A stretch of DNA of 64,000 nt from the NCBI RefSeq assembly GCF_009930815.1, contig NZ_CP022222.1, positions 4,940,501 through 5,004,500 on the forward strand. The letters are read 5' to 3'. Numbering within the stretch: position 1 is the stretch's first letter; every line of letters begins with the position of its first letter. The position numbers were made by a program, and so were the translations under genes. Origin of the DNA: Bradyrhizobium sp. CCBAU 051011 (GTDB lineage: Bacteria; Pseudomonadota; Alphaproteobacteria; Rhizobiales; Xanthobacteraceae). Under the pieces are notes generated by a model. The model made no database searches, had not been told where the DNA came from, and saw only the letters and a program-made list of their open reading frames with translations. This document shows, piece after piece, positions 25,901-33,308 of the stretch.

Positions 25901-27696
25901 TGCACGTCAGAGGGCGAGGAGGCTATGACTTTCAGGATGTCGGCGGTGGCGGTCTGCCGTTCCAGCGCTTCTTTCGTCTCGTTGAACAGCCGCGTGTTCT
26001 CGATCGCGATCACGGCCTGGTCGGCAAACGTTTGCAACAGTTGCACGTGATGGGGCGCAAACGCGCCGGGCTCGGCGCGGGTGACGCTGATGATACCAAC
26101 CGGGGTGCCCTGGTTCATCAGCGGGGTGAACAGCACACTGCGAAAGCCGCGCAGCCGCGCCAACTCCCTGTTGGCGGGGGGCACGTCATCGGCCTCGGTG
26201 TCCGGGAACTGGATCGTTTCCCCGTTGCGGACCAGTGCAAATGTGGGGAATTCGGCCAGGGGCCGCGGAAATGACGATTGCAGAACCTCGTCGGCTTTGG
26301 GATCCGTCGGCGTGTAGGCCACAAGATGCAGTTCGTCGCCGATGAAGCGCAGCACAGTGGTCGAGAAGGCGCCGAGCAGCGTCTTGGCGCTCGACGCGAT
26401 GGCCTCGAACACGGGTTGCACGTCTGACGGCGAGCTTGCGATGACCTTCAGGATATCCGCCGTCGCGGTCTGCCGCTCCAGCGTCTCCCGGGTCTCATTG
26501 AACAGGCGCGTGTTCTCGATAGCGATCACGGCTTGGTCGGCAAAGGTCCTGACCAGTGTCAGCTGCTTCTCGGACAGCCTGAAGCCCGCTTGCGGGGTGG
26601 TCAGATTGATGGTTCCAATGCCTTCACCCCGATGGATCAGGGGCACAAATGTCGCGCTTCGGAAGCCACCGGCCGCCGCAACCCGGCGGGTCAACTCTGG
26701 CGTACCGGGAGCTTCGATATCGGGAATCTCTATGATCCGGCGCTCCATGATTGCACGGCATGACGGGGAGCGGTCCGGGTCGAACGGGATCGGATAGATG
26801 GACCTGGCCTTTTCGTGGTCAAAACTCGGTCCGCTTGCTGCGATGGCTCGCCAATGCAGCTTGCCATCCTGCAGTGTCGTGATCACCGCGGTGTGCGGTG
26901 CGAACAGCTCGGCGGCGCTGTTCACGATGACATCCAGGACAGGCTGCACTTCGGAAGGGGAGGAGGCGATGACCTTCAGAATGTCAGCGGTCGCCGTTTG
27001 CCGCTCAAGCGCTTCGCGCGTCTCATCGAACAGCCGCGCATTCTGGATGGCGATCACGGCCTGATCGGCGAAACTGTTCAGCAGTTCGCACTCCCTGTCC
27101 GTAAACGGCACCATCGAGGTGCGGCCCACGAAAACCGTGCCGATTGCCTTGTCTTCCCAGAGCATGGGTGCAATAGCCATCGAATAGTTTTGCCCGATCC
27201 TGCGAGCGGTCTCGCGCAGGTCGATCGGCACGTCCGGATCGTTCTGGACGTCGGCAGAGCGCACCAGCCGTCGCTCGCGAATCGCAAGCTCGCTTACGGT
27301 TCCTTCAATCGGAATCGGAAACCGCTCGCGCGCCGCCTCGGCGTTTGCGCCACGCGCGGCCGCAATTTGCAACAGGCCTTCTTCGCTGGTGAGGAAAATC
27401 AGGCTCTCCTCGCTGTCAAAAAGATGCTTGATGCTGGAGAGGATGCTTTCGAATACCGGTTTGGTATCGGCTACCGAACTGCTGATGACACTGAGGATGC
27501 CGGCGGAAGCCTTCTGCTGCTCACGCGCGAGGTTCAGTTCCCGACGCAGATTCGCATTCTCGATTTCGAGCTCGACCTGACGCGCCTTCGCCTCGTCGCG
27601 CTCGGCGCGAACAGATTCGAGGTGCGACTCCATCTCGGTGATGGCTGACCCCAGCTCATCGATCGCGACTGACATGTCCTCGGGAAGCGTCGCCAT
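22990..27696 (-). CDS. Soluble hybrid-less histidine kinase with seven tandem GAF units
   Basis: This encodes 1568 residues with no membrane segment. A coiled coil (about 10-62) is followed by seven GAF-type units of about 172 residues each (about 63-1270). Each unit opens with a near-identical linker, TADILKVIASSPSxVQPV or a variant, and closes with LLQTFADQAVIAIxNxRLF. The kinase domain is at the C-terminus: the phospho-acceptor His is in GIAHEIKNPLNFVNNFAALS, and the ATPase has NLVSNGFHAV, DNGTGIP and GTGLGLSMSHDI. GAF units 5 and 6 carry CDAYDANV / CDANDAIV segments. Two receivers, one with a cyclase, follow immediately. Seven GAF domains is far more than usual. The ligands are unknown. 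Confidence 0.93.
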   Translation of the reverse strand: MATLPEDMSVAIDELGSAITEMESHLESVRAERDEAKARQVELEIENANLRRELNLAREQQKASAGILSVISSSVADTKPVFESILSSIKHLFDSEESLIFLTSEEGLLQIAAARGANAEAARERFPIPIEGTVSELAIRERRLVRSADVQNDPDVPIDLRETARRIGQNYSMAIAPMLWEDKAIGTVFVGRTSMVPFTDRECELLNSFADQAVIAIQNARLFDETREALERQTATADILKVIASSPSEVQPVLDVIVNSAAELFAPHTAVITTLQDGKLHWRAIAASGPSFDHEKARSIYPIPFDPDRSPSCRAIMERRIIEIPDIEAPGTPELTRRVAAAGGFRSATFVPLIHRGEGIGTINLTTPQAGFRLSEKQLTLVRTFADQAVIAIENTRLFNETRETLERQTATADILKVIASSPSDVQPVFEAIASSAKTLLGAFSTTVLRFIGDELHLVAYTPTDPKADEVLQSSFPRPLAEFPTFALVRNGETIQFPDTEADDVPPANRELARLRGFRSVLFTPLMNQGTPVGIISVTRAEPGAFAPHHVQLLQTFADQAVIAIENTRLFNETKEALERQTATADILKVIASSPSDVQPVFDAIAYSANRLIGGFSAAVFRYTDGRIHLAAFTPTDAAGDAVLQSAFPVPLDKFPPYQLTRKGAPAELPDTELEPAARDIARARGYRSMLFAPLMNDGEAVGIITVTRVAPGPFGEQHTRLLQMFADQAVIAIKNVGLFNEVQQRTEDLSEALQQQTATAEVLKVIASSPTEVRPALQAIVESACKFCDAYDANVLLKIGNDLHFSAHHGPIPTGQEARPINRDWATGRSVVDRVPVQVSDFQAPEAAEFPEGQRQSREQGHRCTLSVPLLREGEAIGAIVLRRLEPVAFSDKQIGLLQTFADQAVIAIGNVRLFEEVQAKTRELSEALTYQTGSANILKVIASSPTDVAPVLTAIVESACELCDANDAIVYLKEGDHLSYEAHHGPIPVVFGEKRAINRDYVAGRSVVDRTPVHVRDVFSEEGAEFPEARELSQSLGIRSILCAPMLRENESIGAILLRRTEVHPFTDKQISLLQTFADQAVIAIGNVRLFEEVQAKTRDLEESLQQQTATADVLRVISASPGELEPVFHAMLENAGRLCEAKFAMLRLLKGDQFHGVAAWNLPPAFSEFLAQTPIRVDPKLPLGRVVTTKQPVHVHDVLQHEAYLERYPGMIALAEIGGGRTLLQVPMLKEDQLVGTIGLYRQEVRPFTEKQIALVQNFAAQAVIAIENARLLNELRQRTSDLSQSLDDLRTAQNRLVQTEKLASLGQLTAGIAHEIKNPLNFVNNFAALSAELTEELHDALGQAEVGEKIRAEVDELTELLKGNLKKVVQHGKRADSIVKNMLLHSREGGGEHRLSDINALIDESLNLAYHGARAEKPGFNVTLERDFDPAAGQIDVFPQEITRVFLNLVSNGFHAVTKRNKEGGEPGFEPRLRASTKNLGESVEIRIRDNGTGIPPEVKEKMFNPFFTTKPAGEGTGLGLSMSHDIIVKQHGGTIDVDTQPGHFTEFRILLPRASNFAERSRG

Positions 27697-27845
27697 TCCA
27701 ACGATCCATTGCGTTCGGGCATCAGCAGGGCCAATTGGGCCGTCTCGCCGCTGTTCCAGTCGGATTATTTCATCCCGGAAGCGTCAGAGCCAGCGCTCAT
27801 GGAGGTCTTACGGCAGCCTTTTCTCGCGCGGTCGCCCGTCTCACT

Positions 27846-28559
27846 TCACCTTGATCGCGTCAGGAAGCGCGCGATCGCGCCTCCGAGCCGCCCGCTGTCC
27901 AGCGGCTCGGCGAGCGAGGCCTTTGCGGCTGCGACGAGGCTGTCAGGTGCATGGCCCTTGGCATGCGCCATCTCGCAGCAGGCCAGCGCAAAGCCGACGG
28001 AGAATTCCGGGTGCGGCTGCACCGAGAGCGTGGTGCCGCCGGCGTAGAGCAGCCCGGCATGCGGCGTGAAATCCGAGGACAGAATGGTATTGGCGCCGGC
28101 CGGCGGCGTGATGACTTGATCCTGATGCGAGGCGGCGAGGGCGATGCGCATGCCTTCGATCACGCCATTATCAGGCGCAACGTCGTAGACATGCCGCCCG
28201 AGACCCCAGCCCTTCTCCGACTTGCGCACCGTGCCGCCCAGCGCCTGCGCGATCAATTGATGGCCGAAGCAGACACCGACCATCGGCACCTGATTGTCGT
28301 GGGCTGTGCGCACGAAATCCTCGAGCGGCGCGATCCAGTCCAGGGGATCGTAGACGCCCGCCGGGGAGCCGGTGATGAGGATCGCCGCCAGCCCTTCGAC
28401 ATCCGGCAGCGGCTGGCCGGCAGCAATGCTGACGGTCTCGAACGTGACGGTGGAGTCGGCGGCGCCGATCATCTGCTCGAACATCTGCGGATACGATCCG
28501 TGAAGTTCGCGGTTCTTGGCGCTGACGAGCCCGGTTTCGATGATAGTGACGCGCGGCAT
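27846..28559 (-). CDS. Class I glutamine amidotransferase-like protein
   Basis: This encodes 237 residues. The nucleophile elbow GVCFGHQLIAQALGG carries the catalytic cysteine and VQPHPEFSVGF the His/Glu pair, so the triad is intact. ILITGSPAGVYD marks the oxyanion region. Stand-alone class I amidotransferases of this type resemble YLR126C / GMP-synthase-like amidotransferases, which hydrolyse gamma-glutamyl compounds or donate ammonia. It begins 29 bases after the stop... of the TPP enzyme gene upstream on the same strand, so the two are likely co-transcribed. Substrate unknown. Confidence 0.88.
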   Translation of the reverse strand: MPRVTIIETGLVSAKNRELHGSYPQMFEQMIGAADSTVTFETVSIAAGQPLPDVEGLAAILITGSPAGVYDPLDWIAPLEDFVRTAHDNQVPMVGVCFGHQLIAQALGGTVRKSEKGWGLGRHVYDVAPDNGVIEGMRIALAASHQDQVITPPAGANTILSSDFTPHAGLLYAGGTTLSVQPHPEFSVGFALACCEMAHAKGHAPDSLVAAAKASLAEPLDSGRLGGAIARFLTRSR

Positions 28560-28588
28560 CGGTGACTGTCCGGTCGGTCGCTTCAGCC

Positions 28589-30223
28589 TCAGGTCCCCGG
28601 CCTCGACACCTCGGTCTCCTTGCTGGTGATGAATTCCAAGAGCACCGGGACGCCTTCCTGCGTCTTTGCAATGCCGCGCTTGATGGCCGGGATGATGTCT
28701 TCCGGCCTCAACACCCGCTCGCCATAGCCGCCGAAGGCGCGGGCCATCGCGGCGTAGTCGCCGGAAATGTCGGTGGAGCGGTATTTCTCTGTCGAGATCG
28801 GCATCACCTTCAATTCGATCGCCATCGAGAAATTGTTCAACAGGATCGACATGATCGGGATGCGCTCACGGACCGCGGTCTCGAAATCCATGCCGGTGAA
28901 GCCGATCGCGGCATCGCCCCAGACATTGATGCAGAGCTTGTCAGGCTTTGCCAGCTTGGCGCCCATCGCAAGCCCAAGGCCGTAGCCGAGCTGCGTGGTC
29001 TTGCCCCAGCCGATATAGGAGAGCGGCTCGACCGATTTCCAGAACGGGGACAGCTGGTCGCGCGGGCTGCCCGCATCGTGGGTGATGATGGTGTTGTTGA
29101 TGTCGACGGTGTGCTGCAGGTCCCACAACACGCGGTAGGGATTCAGCGGCGCGTCGTTATGGGTCAGCTTCGGCATCCATTTCGCCAGCCATTCCTTGTG
29201 GGAGGCGGCGATTTCGGCGACAACGGCCGTCGCATCGCGATCCGACGTGACCGTCTTGCCAATCTCTTCCAGCAAGGCATCGAGCACCAGGCCGGCGTCG
29301 CCGACCAGCCCGACCTTGGCCTCGACATCCTTGTTGAGATGGTTGGGATCGAGCGTCGAATGAATGATTGTCTTGCCCTTCGGCATGGCGATGCCGAAAG
29401 ACGTCTCGGTGAACGAGCAACCGATGCCGAAGATCACGTCGGCTTCGCCCAAAAATTTCGGCACCGCGCGCGGTACGGCGAGGCCGCCCGATCCCAGCGA
29501 CAACGGATGCGTTTCCGGAAATGACGATTTGCCGCCCAGGCTGGTCGTGACGGGAATCGCTAGGCGCTCGGCCAGCCGTTTGAGCTGTGGCCACGCCCTG
29601 GCGTAGTGCACGCCCTGGCCGGCATAGATCACCGGCCGCTTCGCCTGGACGAGGAGGGCCGCCGCTTCCTTCACATGGACCGGATCGGCGCCGTAGCGGG
29701 TGCGCAGCACCGGCGTGTAGTTCAGGGGTTCCGGCACTTCCTCGTTCCACATGTCGGCGGGGATTTCGACGATCACCGGCCCGCCGCGCCCGTTCTTCAG
29801 TTTGGTGAATGCTCTTCGAAAGATGTTGCAGACTTCTGCCGCGATGTTGATCGGCTCGGATGATTTCGAGAACGCCTTCATCGCCTGGGTGGAATTGAAA
29901 TTCGGGTCGATATTGGCAAGCCGGCGCGCATAGCCCATCGGCAGCACCAGCACGGGGACGGATTCACCGTAGCATTGCGCCACGCCGCCCATCGCGTTCT
30001 CGGCGCCGGGCCCATGCTGCATGCAGAACGCGCCGATCGACCGGCCTGAGGTGACGCGCGAGATCGCGTCCGCCATGTGAACGCCGATGCGTTCCTGGCG
30101 CACCATCACCGGGCGGATGTCGGCATTGGCCGCATATTCAATGAGATGATTGACTGGATAGCCGCAGAGGATCTCGATTCCCTCCCGCTTCATGATTTCC
30201 GCGATGGCAGCACCGAGCTTCAT
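28589..30223 (-). CDS. Thiamine pyrophosphate-dependent enzyme (acetolactate synthase-like)
   Basis: This encodes 544 residues from ATG 30223, which has a GGGGGAGAG ribosome site; the frame continues to 30376 without one. The catalytic Glu that activates TPP is in VRQERIGVHMADAISR. The central domain contains RPVIYAGQGVHYARAW. The TPP/Mg motif reads VWGDAAIGFTGMDF and ends with SILLNN, i.e. GDA rather than the usual GDG. This layout fits the acetolactate synthase / benzoylformate decarboxylase / oxalyl-CoA decarboxylase superfamily. No small regulatory subunit adjoins, so a catabolic lyase or carboligase is more likely than branched-chain synthesis. It is paired with a glutamine amidotransferase. 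Confidence 0.88.
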   Translation of the reverse strand: MKLGAAIAEIMKREGIEILCGYPVNHLIEYAANADIRPVMVRQERIGVHMADAISRVTSGRSIGAFCMQHGPGAENAMGGVAQCYGESVPVLVLPMGYARRLANIDPNFNSTQAMKAFSKSSEPINIAAEVCNIFRRAFTKLKNGRGGPVIVEIPADMWNEEVPEPLNYTPVLRTRYGADPVHVKEAAALLVQAKRPVIYAGQGVHYARAWPQLKRLAERLAIPVTTSLGGKSSFPETHPLSLGSGGLAVPRAVPKFLGEADVIFGIGCSFTETSFGIAMPKGKTIIHSTLDPNHLNKDVEAKVGLVGDAGLVLDALLEEIGKTVTSDRDATAVVAEIAASHKEWLAKWMPKLTHNDAPLNPYRVLWDLQHTVDINNTIITHDAGSPRDQLSPFWKSVEPLSYIGWGKTTQLGYGLGLAMGAKLAKPDKLCINVWGDAAIGFTGMDFETAVRERIPIMSILLNNFSMAIELKVMPISTEKYRSTDISGDYAAMARAFGGYGERVLRPEDIIPAIKRGIAKTQEGVPVLLEFITSKETEVSRPGT

Positions 30224-30577
30224 GACGGTCTCTCCCCCTTGATTGCAGGCCAGTTTGGTCCGGCCGCTTTGCAACAGTAGGAACAGGATTTTCCAGCCCG
30301 GTAAAGCGAGGGCGGCGCCTACGCGCGGAAGTGCTGATATGCGTTTTGTAACTTCGTGCCGGGATCGACCGTCCACCGGGCGAGAATATTGTTGCTGCGA
30401 ATGCGGATTGTCTGAATGAAAACTTTCGCCTGGCCTGTCGCTCGATCCCGCTGCGTTGCGAAAACATCACAGCTGCGATCCAAGTGAGGCGGCATCACAT
30501 CCTTGTCATTCCCGGTAAGAATTTTTGGATTACCTCTTCCACATGCAACTGCATGAATCGCAGGACAGGAGACTTAA
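30224..30577. other. Divergent promoter region (TPP enzyme / porin)
   Basis: These 354 bases separate the TPP enzyme start from the porin start. A palindrome CATGCA-AC-TGCATG (30542-30555) lies 23 bases before the porin ATG, in what is probably the 5' leader. A GGAGAC ribosome site follows. No gene is seen. Confidence 0.5.
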
Positions 30578-32173
30578 ATGATTACGGCGCGTTCACTCAT
30601 TCTCGGCTCGGCGGCAGGTCTGATGGCCCTGAGCAGCGCACAGGCAGCCGATCTGCCGGTCAAGGCCAAGGCAGTCGAATACGTGCGGATCTGTTCGCTT
30701 TACGGCGCCGGCTTCTTCTACATCCCGGGCACCGACACCTGCATCAAGCTGGGCGGTTATCTGCGTGTGGACACCACTTTCAACGGCGGCGCCCACGGCG
30801 CGCCGGCCTGGAGCGGCGATCTCGGCCAGCAAAATCGCTACCGCGATTACTTCCTTAGCCGCTCCCGTATGGCGTTGACCGTCGATACCCGCACCGCGAC
30901 CGAGTACGGCGTGGTCCGCACCTTCGGCCAGGGCGACTTCCAGTTCCAGAACTTCGGAAGCACCAACCCGGGTCTTGCGGTCGGATCGCAGGCTGGCCTG
31001 AATAGCGCGCTGCTCTCCACCGCCGGCGGCGGATACGTTGCGGTCGAGTACCTCTTCATTCAGTTCGCCGGCTTCACCTTCGGTAAGTCTTCATCGGCTT
31101 ACTCGACGCCCTGGAACGGCTTCCCGGGCAACATCACTTCGAACCTGCTCGGCGGCAACAATACCGACACCGGCGTGAACAACATCCAGTACACCGCCGA
31201 GTTCGGCAATGGCGTATCGGCCTCGATCGGTCTCGAGGATCCGACGGTCTGGAACCGCACCGCCGTCTACAATCTGGGCATCCCCTCAGCGATCGGCGCC
31301 AACGGAACCGGATCGAACGCCTATGCCGGGATGCACGCTCCCGACATCGTCGGCAGGATCCGGATCGATCAGGCCTGGGGTCTCTTTCAGGTTTCGGCCG
31401 CGGCCCATGAGGTCAGCGGTTCGTACAACACGCTGGCAGCCGGCGCTGTCCCGAACAACTTGTCCGAAATCAGCGGCCACCCCGAATCCAAGTGGGGCGG
31501 CTCGGTGATGGCGGCGTTGCAGATCAAGAACCTGCCGACCGGTGCGGGCGACGACATCAAGATCGACGCGTCCTACGCCAAGGGCACGACCAAGAACGTG
31601 ATCGCCACCAGCGGCACCTCGCCGAACTTTGCGATGTTCGGCAGCAGCGGCTTCGGCTACCAGAGCGTCGGCTTCGGCGCGACCACCGACGGCGTCTATA
31701 TGCCGGGCGCAGCCGGTACCGGCGGTATCGTCCTGACGACGGCCTGGGGCGTCCGCGGTGCGTTCAATCACAACTGGGATCCCTACTGGTCGACCAGCCT
31801 GTTCGGCAGCTACTCCGCGGTCCGGTATGACGGCGGCGCCAATGACAATCTGCTCGGTGCCGGCACCACCACGGCCAAGGGTGCTTATTGCGCCGCCTTC
31901 GCCGCCAGCCATTCGGGACAGGCGTTGAACGGAAACAATGCGGGCAACTACACCTGCAATCCCGACTTCAACGTCTCGCAGCTCGGCATCGTTACCCGCT
32001 GGACCCCGGTCAAGAACCTGACGTTCTCGGCCGAAGTCCAGTGGTTCCACCTTGACCAGAAGATGTCGGGTTCGTCGGTGTTCACGGCGACCGCTCCGAA
32101 GCCGAACGCGCTCTACGAGTTCAAGGACCAGGACACCGTCCTACTCCAGCTCCGCGCGCAGCGTAACTTCTAA
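30578..32173 (+). CDS. Alphaproteobacterial general porin (Omp2/RopA-like)
   Basis: This encodes 531 residues with a cleavable signal (MITARSLILGSAAGLMALSS, cleavage after AQA) and the mature start ADLPVKAKAVEYVRICSLYG typical of rhizobial porins. The conserved AGFFYIPGTDTCIKLGGYLR and YFLSRSRMALTVDTRTATEYG lead into a 16-strand barrel, ending in the aromatic terminus QLRAQRNF needed for BAM-dependent assembly. Porins of this family come in many copies per Bradyrhizobium genome. A strong terminator follows. The 3' end has been duplicated just after the stop. Confidence 0.95.
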   Translation: MITARSLILGSAAGLMALSSAQAADLPVKAKAVEYVRICSLYGAGFFYIPGTDTCIKLGGYLRVDTTFNGGAHGAPAWSGDLGQQNRYRDYFLSRSRMALTVDTRTATEYGVVRTFGQGDFQFQNFGSTNPGLAVGSQAGLNSALLSTAGGGYVAVEYLFIQFAGFTFGKSSSAYSTPWNGFPGNITSNLLGGNNTDTGVNNIQYTAEFGNGVSASIGLEDPTVWNRTAVYNLGIPSAIGANGTGSNAYAGMHAPDIVGRIRIDQAWGLFQVSAAAHEVSGSYNTLAAGAVPNNLSEISGHPESKWGGSVMAALQIKNLPTGAGDDIKIDASYAKGTTKNVIATSGTSPNFAMFGSSGFGYQSVGFGATTDGVYMPGAAGTGGIVLTTAWGVRGAFNHNWDPYWSTSLFGSYSAVRYDGGANDNLLGAGTTTAKGAYCAAFAASHSGQALNGNNAGNYTCNPDFNVSQLGIVTRWTPVKNLTFSAEVQWFHLDQKMSGSSVFTATAPKPNALYEFKDQDTVLLQLRAQRNF

Positions 32174-32193
32174 AGGCAGCGCAACTTCTAAAG
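32159..32193 (+). repeat. Near-perfect direct repeat of the porin 3' end
   Basis: CAGCGTAACTTCTAAAG (32159-32175), which contains the last codons and stop of the porin, is repeated as CAGCGCAACTTCTAAAG (32177-32193), with one difference. It looks like a small duplication or recombination scar. Confidence 0.85.
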
Positions 32194-32203
32194 AACGACC
32201 TTG

Positions 32204-32234
32204 CGGACCGGGCCATTGCCCGGTCCGTTTGTTT
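32204..32234 (+). terminator. Rho-independent terminator of the porin gene
   Basis: A perfect 10-bp stem CGGACCGGGC / GCCCGGTCCG with a CATT loop is followed by TTTGTTT, 30 bases after the porin stop. Confidence 0.92.
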
Positions 32235-32258
32235 AGCGCCGCGGCAGGGCGGGGGTAG

Positions 32259-32426
32259 CTACCTCGCTTCGCCGCAGCGGTTGAACATCGCGGCCACCAG
32301 GCTGAGTATCTGCTCCAGAATAGGGTACGTCGCGGTCGGCGATAGTTCGGCGACGCGCTGCTCCTCGGTCTCCTCGTGCAGGAGCCCGATGTAATTCTTT
32401 CCCGTTTCGCGCTTCTGCGCCGCCAT
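32259..32426 (-). CDS. Small hypothetical protein (55 residues)
   Basis: A short minus-strand frame from ATG 32426 reads MAAQKRETGKNYIGLLHEET at its start and ends AAMFNRCGEAR. A GGAGTGAG ribosome site lies about 9 bases upstream. The sequence is amphipathic and helical, with a hydrophobic ILEQILSLVAAMF stretch near the end. No family is recognised. It converges on the porin terminator. The other frame open here (32233-32436) has no similar support. Confidence 0.55.
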   Translation of the reverse strand: MAAQKRETGKNYIGLLHEETEEQRVAELSPTATYPILEQILSLVAAMFNRCGEAR

Positions 32427-32643
32427 GTGCGCTCACTCCGCAGGACGCCGATCAGGCGACGATGGACGGGTGACGGACAATCGATGGTAAATTTTCCGTA
32501 CCGTACGATCCCGGGGCACGGATTTCCTCGTCTGCCTTAATCAATCGTTCATGCTGTTCCTCAAGGCCTCTTCAACGGTTCCAATCTAGAGTTTAACCAG
32601 TATGGCGCGGGAGACCTCCGGGGAGCGTCGACAGGAGTTTTTT

Positions 32644-32808
32644 ATGCGTCGATTACTTGCACGATTTTTCGACGATGAGCGGGGTGCTACCGCCATCGAA
32701 TATTGTCTCATTGCGGCCGGTGTCAGCATCGTGATCGTCACCGCTGTCAACGGCGTCGGCAGCGCGCTCAGCACGAAATTCACCGACGTCGGCACCTCGA
32801 TCAAGTAG
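32644..32808 (+). CDS. Flp/Fap-type IVb pilin
   Basis: This encodes 54 residues from ATG 32644, with an AGGAG site 6 bases upstream. The charged leader MRRLLARFFDDERG is followed by ATAIEYCLIAAGVSIVIVTA, the Flp pilin signature: processing after Gly by a TadV/CpaA prepilin peptidase, Glu5 of the mature pilin in the ATAIEY motif, and one hydrophobic helix. The pilin is normally assembled by the Tad/Cpa machinery. No tad genes lie nearby, so this is an orphan copy. Such extra copies are common in Bradyrhizobium. Confidence 0.92.
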   Translation: MRRLLARFFDDERGATAIEYCLIAAGVSIVIVTAVNGVGSALSTKFTDVGTSIK

Positions 32809-32830
32809 CGGCAAGACCGCAAGCCGCATC

Positions 32831-33028
32831 ATGCTCGAGCTGTTGTTGGGGTCGCAGTTGATGACCTGGGGGCCGCCGATCCTGGCCTATGTCCAGCAAA
32901 ATCCGTGGCGCGTGTTCTCCGTGATATTGGTCGTAGCCCTGCTGATCGATTGGATGGTCAACGACCGGTCGTCTGGCAGTTGCGATGGCGGGCTGGACCT
33001 CGGGGACGGGGACGGCGGCGGGGATTGA
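32831..33028 (+). CDS. Small single-pass membrane protein with Gly/Asp-rich tail
   Basis: This encodes 65 residues starting MLELLLGSQLMTWGPPILAY. One hydrophobic helix (FSVILVVALLIDWMV) is followed by an acidic, Gly-rich tail ending GGLDLGDGDGGGD. It starts 22 bases after the Flp pilin stop and could be on the same transcript. No family is recognised and no clear Shine-Dalgarno is seen. Confidence 0.55.
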   Translation: MLELLLGSQLMTWGPPILAYVQQNPWRVFSVILVVALLIDWMVNDRSSGSCDGGLDLGDGDGGGD

Positions 33029-33035
33029 ACCGGCG

Positions 33036-33272
33036 TTATTTGTCTTTCCGGTCAGCATTGAGCGCCCGCAGCATCGCGATCCGCGCGAACATCAGCCAGC
33101 CGCCGCCGGTCTCCGCCGCGTTGATCAGATTTTCCACCGAAACCTGCCAATGCGCCTCGTGCTGCACTTTTTCCGGCAATGACATGATGTAGTCGGCGGC
33201 CTGCTGCAGCGTCGCCAGCCTGCCTCCGCCGCGAAGCGGTATCGGATCATCGAATGGGGCCGACCACGGCAT
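33036..33272 (-). CDS. Conserved rhizobial hypothetical protein
   Basis: This encodes 78 residues. It contains LRGGGRLATLQQAADYIMSL, HWQVSVENLINAAE and a final MFARIAMLRALN. This resembles a family of small rhizobial proteins with the pattern GR.L.TL.dAa.YI..LP ... MFARI..MRAL. It is cytoplasmic and probably helical. Function unknown. It is convergent with the preceding small membrane protein gene (7 bases between stops). Confidence 0.7.
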   Translation of the reverse strand: MPWSAPFDDPIPLRGGGRLATLQQAADYIMSLPEKVQHEAHWQVSVENLINAAETGGGWLMFARIAMLRALNADRKDK

Positions 33273-33308
33273 CGCGCGCTAGATGATGCTATCGCGCTCC
33301 TTACCCGG

